A stretch of 64,000 bases of DNA, taken from Halictus rubicundus. Taxonomy: Eukaryota > Arthropoda > Insecta > Hymenoptera > Halictidae. The stretch's first letter is position 1; the number at the start of each line of letters is the position of its first letter. The translations under genes and the position numbers were made by a program. The notes beneath the pieces were generated by a model. That model was given only the letters and a program-made list of their open reading frames with translations, made no database searches and was not told where the DNA came from. The DNA lies in assembly GCF_050948215.1 (NCBI RefSeq), contig NC_135150.1:24097943-24161942 (forward strand), read 5' to 3'. Positions 58,185-64,000 of the stretch are shown here, one piece after another.

Positions 58185-58475
58185 CCGCAATTACGACGGC
58201 ACCATCCTGCAATAATTCATCAACGTTGCTTACACATATATTAACAAACCTGGAAAATTTCGTAACGTTACGCTTATTCATTTTGTTAAAAAAAAATTGA
58301 AACTGAACCTCATTAGATTCTTTAGAATTACCCTTTCGGTAGCTTTGCGCCGCAAGGCTCGCTTTAGGAATTTTTCTTCGTCGAACTGAATGAGACCCGT
58401 TTCTAAAACTTTGCACAGTTGTTTAGGGATGTTTAAAGTATATTTGTGAATTTTTATATGTTGCTATGATCAGGA
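58185..58475 (-). repeat. Inverted, diverged copy of the 355-bp repeat
   Basis: Read on the minus strand it follows the array unit in order: AAATTCACAAATATACTTTA, AACAACTGTGCAAAGTT, CAGTTCGACGAAGAAAAATTCC, then ATATATGTGTAAGCAACGTT. One minus frame is open over most of it (KIHKYTLNIPKQLCKV), while the array copies have stops at the matching place. The repeat may therefore derive from a coding sequence; that is inference. Confidence 0.75.
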
Positions 58476-59615
58476 ATCTCACAATTATTCATCTGTCTTT
58501 CATCGTGTCTTGAATTCTAATTTGCTCGCCATTTAGTTTACACTGTACTTCCTCGAAAAGTGTAAACAATATTGACTCTTAAAAACAGAATTTAAAACTT
58601 CTAATGCACAGGTGGCAAATTTTCTCACGAATCGAAAACAACCCAGTTCTTCCGGTGCGATCCGAGGATCGTGAACATCTCGGATGAAAATCAGCTGATT
58701 GCAAGGAGTGTCGCTTCATCCCTTGAACGTTACAACGCAAACGGGTGTAAACGGTTGTTGGTGAGCTCGATCGCGCCAAGGGTTGTCGCGTTTAAATATG
58801 TCGCGCTAAATATAGTGTCCCCGTTGCTCGAAACACCCCATTCGAGAAGAAATTGATCTCGCACAGCATGGTTGCAGAAACTGGGACAGCGTATGGCTCT
58901 TTTACGAGCGAAGGTCGAGGAAATTGGTTGCGGAAAAAGAGAAACGGCTGTCGAAGGTGCGGAACTCTATTCCAAGAAAACCAGCACGAACAGGAAAACG
59001 GATCTCGTAATCACAAAAGAGAGAGAAAAAAAGAAAATAATATTTCTTTCACAATTTTCCCGGACACAACTTTGACTAGTTTCGCGAACGACCTCTCGAA
59101 CGAGAGAGAGAGCTCTTACACAGAGTCGCTGTATAATAGAGCCCCTCCCAGTTTCTAGAATTTCATCTAAAAGGAAGGGATCGATACCTGTAACGCAAGG
59201 TCTGCAATGGGGACAATCGGGATTGAAACTAGCGCAGAGCATGTAATACCAGAGGTTTGATTACGTCGGATATATCTACATGTATTTTGATTTCAATAAA
59301 TCAATATTGGCTAGGCGATGCTTACACACAACCCTGTAGCAAAATATTCCTGTCGGAACAGACGGCTGGCAACTACCTTTTTGGGACATGTCCAACGCAC
59401 AAAAACCGACCAAAGAATTTTATTCCTGGCAGACTTTATGCCAGAGACTAATACATAGGTAACGCACGATACTAGCGAAACAGTTCAAGAATTCGGAAGG
59501 CGGGTATAAATTATTTTGTTTATTAGACAGTGAATTATAGTGACTGAAAAGTACGAGTAAATCTTACAAGTTGCTAAGCCAAGGTCAGTTTCCCGTCTGC
59601 GCAATGATTATACTG
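58476..59615. other. Unique sequence
   Basis: No gene recognised; the frames at 58853-59158 (plus) and 58967-59242 (minus) overlap and are charged low-complexity products. Confidence 0.4.
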
Positions 59616-59623
59616 TTGCAGTG

Positions 59624-59752
59624 CAGAGTGGCCAGATTAAGACTTGTCTCCCCACTCTAACTTCCCCTTCTACGACGCTGGTCACGTGACTAATCCGGTA
59701 GAGGCAGAGGGGGGTACTTTTTCCCCTCAATTCCCCTGATCTGGCGACTCTG
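59624..59752 (+). mobile_element. hAT-like MITE with 8-bp target duplication
   Basis: 129 bp; left end CAGAGTGGCCAGATTAAG, and the right end on the opposite strand is CAGAGTCGCCAGATCAGG. Flanks are TTGCAGTG (59616-59623) and TTACAGTG (59753-59760), an 8-bp duplication with one mismatch. CAG-type ends plus an 8-bp duplication fit the hAT superfamily. Contains GTCACGTGAC at 59681-59690. A longer diverged relative is at 42197-42392. Confidence 0.8.
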
Positions 59753-59760
59753 TTACAGTG

Positions 59761-60104
59761 ATCAAATTTTTAAAGCCGCAGTATAACTAAACTTTGCTTG
59801 CATCAATTTCAAGGTCCTGGGGCCAGGTAAATATTCGTTCCTTCCTCTAGCAATTTTAATAAGTTATGAAAAAATATTGACGCCTTGAAATTTTTGTTAT
59901 GATTATTATAAATGCGTAAAATCCACGGTCATAACGTTTCCTACACAGGGTGACTGGGAAATCGTGGTCCAGTCGGCAAGGGGATGATTCCTCACATAAA
60001 ATCTAGTCGAAAATGAGGAATACAGCTTTCTTCATACGGGGCTTCATTTTCGAGAAAATCGAGTTTGGAAATTCACGAATTCGAGAATTCCAATATATGC
60101 AGTA
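59761..60104. other. AT-rich unique sequence with TE-end-like words
   Basis: CACAGGGTGACTGGGAAATC at 59946 resembles the GGGTGT-type mariner ends, and AAATGCGTAAAATCCACGGTC at 59910 resembles family T. Neither has a partner. Confidence 0.35.
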
Positions 60105-60302
60105 TTAACACTAAGCCTACCACGAACAAAATGACCGGTTTTATATTTTACAATTATTGAAACTATAAAATTCATTTAGAGAAAATACTAGAATCAATTT
60201 CCCTGTCCAAGCACTTATTATATTGAAAATTACGGACAATCTCAATTTTAGGGTTGCCATTTTTATGCAAGGCAATGCTTGCTTGGTAGGTTTAACGTTC
60301 AA
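60105..60302 (+). mobile_element. TTAA-flanked MITE, family Z
   Basis: 198 bp; left end TTAACACTAAGCCTACCACG, right end CTTGGTAGGTTTAACGTTCAA. Interior CACAATTATTGAAACTAT-like words match 20293-20508. The right TTAA is disturbed (TTCAA). Confidence 0.8.
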
Positions 60303-60883
60303 TTGTCTAAAATAGCGAGGGAGCAGTCTTTCGTAGTAAATGAAAGACTAAAAATATTGGGGAGCTGTTGGAAAAAAGAATTTGAAAGAAATTCGGGGTT
60401 GCAAGGGGTTAAACGATTTGCTAGCCAGCAAGAGGACTTGCAGCCTAGATCGTCGATCCTCCAGAGTGGATCGCGGGAGCAGCAGCGAGCGATATACTCG
60501 TCCCCGTAGTAATTTCCATTTGCTGGCGGGCGCGCGCGCGGATCGTCCGACTAAGAATCCGAGCGTTCGTACGCGTGTAATTAAAACTTGCCGGGCTCTC
60601 AACGGGATTGGATTTGTCCCGTCGCGGGGGTGGGCTTCGGCGTGAAGGTGTTGTCTTCGGGAACTCGGCTGCCGAGGCTTTGCTACGTGGTTGTCGCCGT
60701 GCCAGACCCAGACCGCGGCAAGATTCTCGGTCAAAGGGCGCCGCGACGAGTCGAAGTTCCGGCGAATTATGAAGCTGACACGGCCGACAACCGCTTCGGA
60801 ACCAGCCGGGGTTATTTGCATTTCGTGCCGCGGAATTATTGTCCTCGGCATTCTACTTCGGAACTTCTCCTTCGAAGAGGAAC

Positions 60884-60927
<44 letters not shown>

Positions 60928-61386
60928 CCGACGACCCGCTTCGACATACCCGACGACAAACCTCGTTTGCGTCTTCCTCTACACCTGCGAGCTCCCGCGT
61001 ACCATCCGCACACAAACAAACTACGTATATGCACGGACGACGCGCGTTACAAACGTAGGTGTAATTTCCGTTACAACGCAACGATCTCTTACGAGCTAGG
61101 TATATTTCACGGGTTATTTACGCAACCGAAAAGTTTCGCCGAGAGGGCAGCGCGTTACCGCGACGGAATTTACGACGGTATTAGGATAACTAGCTCGGCC
61201 CCCGTATCACCGGCCGGCGATAAATAAACGTCCCCCACACTTAGGAGACAGGTTTTCTTTTTTTTTTTGACCGGGCTCCCCTGACAGATTTACGAGGATA
61301 ATCTGGGAATGCAGGTGCCGAACGCTGTCGCTTGCGTCGACGGATTCGCCTGATTTTGCCCTGTCGGGAATCCTTCGGGAATTCTA
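60303..61386. other. GC-rich unique sequence with a GA microsatellite
   Basis: The largest frames (228 codons minus, 60348-61034; 178 and 156 plus) all cross the GA tract and encode Ser-Leu or Arg-Glu runs. They overlap one another and carry no motif. No gene is called. Confidence 0.45.
60887..60928. repeat. GA microsatellite
   Basis: Uninterrupted (GA)n of about 20 units. Confidence 0.95.
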
Positions 61387-61584
61387 CAGTGAATTCTCGA
61401 TATAAGTCACTGAGAGCCTCGCGTTTAAAGGTCACTGGAACTACCCACCCACAGCACGGATAGGATTTTTACATTTCCGAGCGGGCACTGTGTGTTTCAA
61501 AGGCAACGTTCGGCGAGAACCACAGATTTCGTGTAAATGTCACTCGCCAGAACCGCGCAAGTGACTTATATCGGGAATTCAATG
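61387..61584 (+). mobile_element. TA-flanked MITE, family B copy 2
   Basis: 198 bp; left end CAGTGAATTCTCGATATA, right end TATATCGGGAATTCAATG, TA on the left. Its interior matches 5305-5478 (AACGTTCGGCGAGAACC, CTCGCCAGAACCGCGCAA). It joins directly to a family A element. Confidence 0.8.
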
Positions 61585-61747
61585 TATGTCAACGACGGGT
61601 CTTGCCAGCGTCATGTATCGTACAGGAGACCCGTGTTACGTTTACACTACTCGGCGAGCTTCGTCACAGGGTGTGTTCCACGGTAGTTGGGACAATTCCG
61701 CGACGTTTATCATCAGGGCCTTGGCGACATATACAGAGAAATCACCG
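61585..61747 (+). mobile_element. Family A MITE fused to family B
   Basis: Starts directly after the B terminus with TATGTCAACGACGGGTCTTG, so its own left terminus is replaced by that of B. Ends CATATACAGAGAAATCACCG, followed by TA. Confidence 0.75.
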
Positions 61748-62070
61748 TACCAAGGGGCGTCACGTTCGCTACGGAGATTATTTGTTGAGATTGAAACGTG
61801 AATTTTTACGCTAATATACTCATTGTATCGAATTTGGTTAAGATCTGGACTTGCGAACCGTTATGCAAAATAAAAATTTTCCATCTGAACAAATTGGAGT
61901 GAACTATTTTCTTTCTTAACATGTTTAGTAGGATAATTTAACAGAATTGTTCAATTCTTCTAACGTTTTAACTGGTTTAAATGACACTTACTCATTTTTG
62001 CCATATAAAATGCGCAGTCTAGTGATGACATTGACGAGGTCAATCTGTGAGCGCAGACGCGGATAATGGA
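61748..62070. other. AT-rich sequence with a family V remnant
   Basis: 61801-61850 (CTAATATACTCATTGTATCG then GGTTAAGATCTGGA) resembles the family V interior at 36900-36945. Otherwise nothing recognised. Confidence 0.4.
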
Positions 62071-62278
62071 CCGAATTACTGAGGGGGTACCAATTACTGT
62101 GTCTATATTAATTATACTTATTTTTACAGCATAATGAATATTAAAAAAGAGATTTATGACACATATATTAACTGATTTTAATGGAGAAAATTTAATGTCT
62201 CTTTTTCAATATTCATTATGATTTAAAAATAAGTATAATTAATACAGGCACAGTAACTGGTGCTCCCACAGTAACTGG
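62071..62278. mobile_element. Foldback MITE with about 80-bp inverted arms
   Basis: The left arm (62071-62153) runs CCGAATTACTGAGGG, ACCAATTACTGTGTC, TTAATTATACTTATTTTTA, CATAATGAATATTAAAAAAG. The right arm (about 62197-62278) is its inverse with few mismatches. The ACTG word pair occurs twice in each arm. The loop is about 45 bp of AT-rich DNA. It has no ORF and no target duplication could be fixed. A transcript would fold into a long hairpin. Confidence 0.75.
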
Positions 62279-63502
62279 ATCGCTTACGCTAGTACACAAA
62301 TCGTACAGCTTTCTAAGATTTCGTTCACTTGGAAAATAATGGATTGTAGTGGCAAGTTTCCCCGGGAAGAATCCTGTCTCGTAGTCCTTGCGGGACTCGG
62401 TATCGTCCCGGTGGCTCTTAGGAGGATGTGAAGAGGTTCCGAAGGGACTGGAGGTCCCTCGGAAACCTTTGAGAAACTATCCAGACCCTGGAGACTGTAC
62501 ACGGGAGCTCTTAAGAGACTGTACACGAGTAGAAGCCCTGGGATCCCCTTGGGAGACTGGCTGAAAGACGTTGAAGTCGTCTTTATAGTAATACTTGAAG
62601 GAACATGGGGAGAACTGGTCAGTCTTCGGCATGACTGAACTACTTATTTGCACTCGTCTCTGCTTGCAATAAACTGTTCTTAAATATGCAACACCTTTAC
62701 GAAAGTAGACGTAGTTCTTCAGTAACCATCCTGAAGACGTGGGCGATAAGTTGTTACGATTGCACACGTTCTGAACGAAACAAATACCGCTTAATATCTT
62801 CAGGACTTCCGGAGCTTGATGAGGAAACCGACCATCGAAAACTGTAATATTCATAAAAATGTTTACGAAAAACAGCGAGAAAATCGTGCTAAAAATGTGA
62901 AACACACGAACGATGCACAATGCATTCGGTTAATTTTTTTACCGTTCTGCTTCTGTGTTCCATTAGTCTCTCTTAAAAATGTGTCCAATGATAGCGAAGG
63001 AGTTAACTCTTTGCACTTGCAATGTACCGAGCACCAGCTGTGCCTGCATTTTGCATTCCTTGTAGCAACTCGAACTCCCAGCTGTGCTCCCATTGTGTAA
63101 CCTAATTGTCATGTCGTTAAAATGTTACTTCCACGTGAAAAACATTAACGGTGTCTCGACGACGTACAACAGGCGAGTTTCCCATTCGGCGTTTTAACAT
63201 TTGGAGGACTGCAAAGCAAAAACCAAAAGACTGCATAGAACAGGCAATGCTTGACATTACCCTCAATAAACAAATGTGTAACCGCGTAAAAAACTGCGAA
63301 ATACCCGGGTCGTACGTTTATCGCAGCGTAGGCAGTCAATCAATTTCATCACGGTGCCGTCAAATTAACACAAAGTCGCGGGACGGGCGAGCGATCAATT
63401 TAAAAAAATTCAATTTTCGCTCGGGATCAATGACCAAAGATAATGCTCCGTTTACAGTGCACAAAGACGAGAGTATGGCGGAAGGAGTTCATGAATGCTC
63501 CC

Positions 63503-63504
<2 letters not shown>
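62279..63504. other. Unique sequence, weak minus-strand frames
   Basis: Minus frames at 62284-62526 and 62477-62920 (147 codons) overlap in different frames. The latter begins with a hydrophobic stretch but has no recognisable domain. GAGACTGTACACG is duplicated 33 bp apart near 62490 and 62517. No gene is called. Confidence 0.4.
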
Positions 63505-63565
<61 letters not shown>

Positions 63566-63573
63566 CTCTCTCC
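63505..63573. repeat. CT microsatellite
   Basis: (CT)n of more than 30 units with one CG interruption near the right end; one of the two longest in the window. Confidence 0.95.
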
Positions 63574-64000
63574 GCGCACATCCCGCTCGAAATGAACCGC
63601 TTTGATGGATGTTCTTGGCCCGTAACGCACGCGAGAGAGCCCGGGCCAGCTCGCTCGCTCGCGCGCGAGAAATAGAAGCGTAAAACGGTGTGAATGGTCC
63701 GTTAATCAATCAACCGCGAAGGTCGATTAGGTTAATCAATCAAGGTGGGCCCCGTTCGGCCGGGGATCGTTCACTCGTTCGGATCGAATTAAATGTACCG
63801 CGAACCCTTTAACGACTATATTTACAACCGGTGCCGGACGACGCGACGGATCGCCTAATCGCGAGAGCCTGGTAACGCTTGTTCCATCCCGTGTGTACAC
63901 ACCGCGAGTCCTGGCCCACGTGCGATCGACCGTGCGGGTAATTGAAACCGGTCTCTCCGGCTCCGGCGACGATTCCGCCGTAGATTGAAGTTCCCCATCG
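63574..64000. other. GC-rich unique sequence
   Basis: No gene recognised. TTAATCAATCAA occurs twice within 35 bp at about 63702 and 63732. Confidence 0.4.

Noticed and set aside
60348..61034. 228-codon minus-strand ORF
   Set aside because: Spans the GA/CT microsatellite (a run of Ser-Leu) and overlaps long plus-strand frames; explained by GC content and a stop-free dinucleotide repeat.
62477..62920. 147-codon minus-strand ORF with hydrophobic start
   Set aside because: No recognisable domain, it overlaps another frame, and no splice or conservation evidence can be drawn from the sequence.

Overview
This window looks like nuclear DNA from an insect, most likely an aculeate hymenopteran (bee or ant). 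That is an inference. The evidence is long intergenic or intronic sequence with no compact genes, strong local swings between AT-rich and GC-rich stretches, many (GA/CT)n microsatellites, GT-AG splice logic, and a dense population of small non-autonomous DNA transposons plus mariner remnants. Nothing looks bacterial or viral: there are no operons, no long ORFs with recognisable domains and no rRNA.

Gene content is very sparse. The best coding feature is a first coding exon on the minus strand (10345-10517). It encodes the cytoplasmic tail and membrane anchor of a type II membrane protein and ends in a consensus splice donor; the rest of that gene must lie beyond a long intron, probably left of position 1. 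A weaker candidate is a plus-strand ORF at 27077-27358 with a basic N-terminus and one clear membrane segment. I could not name either gene. The longest open frame (46638-47948, minus) runs through a 108-bp tandem array and has no ATG.

The rest is mainly repeats. Several families of roughly 80-560 bp elements have inverted ends and are bounded by TTAA, the target signature of the piggyBac superfamily; I label them W, Y, Z, V, X and U. A second group (A, B and T) is bounded by TA, as in Tc1/mariner elements. One hAT-like MITE has an 8-bp target duplication. A head-to-head pair of mariner-like transposase C-termini forms a large foldback at 44254-44842. Elements are nested in each other, abut at shared TTAA sites, and in one case (9479-10297) the interior has expanded into a 44-bp minisatellite with higher-order structure.

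Region by region: 1-9.4 kb has scattered MITEs, a degenerate tRNA-like sequence and unique DNA. 9.5-12.5 kb has the minisatellite element, the coding exon and its upstream region. 12.5-30.4 kb has MITEs, a 576-bp tandem duplication and the second candidate ORF. 31.5-32.5 kb holds a 204-bp tandem array. 33.5-46.2 kb has further MITEs, the mariner foldback and a larger TIR-bounded element. 46.7-57.5 kb is dominated by four unrelated tandem arrays (108, 145, about 349 and 355 bp). 58-64 kb holds an inverted relative of the 355-bp repeat, the hAT MITE, MITE pairs, a second foldback and GC-rich unique DNA. Because nearly everything is repeat or unassigned, most entries describe repeats, and the unique stretches are stated as such.
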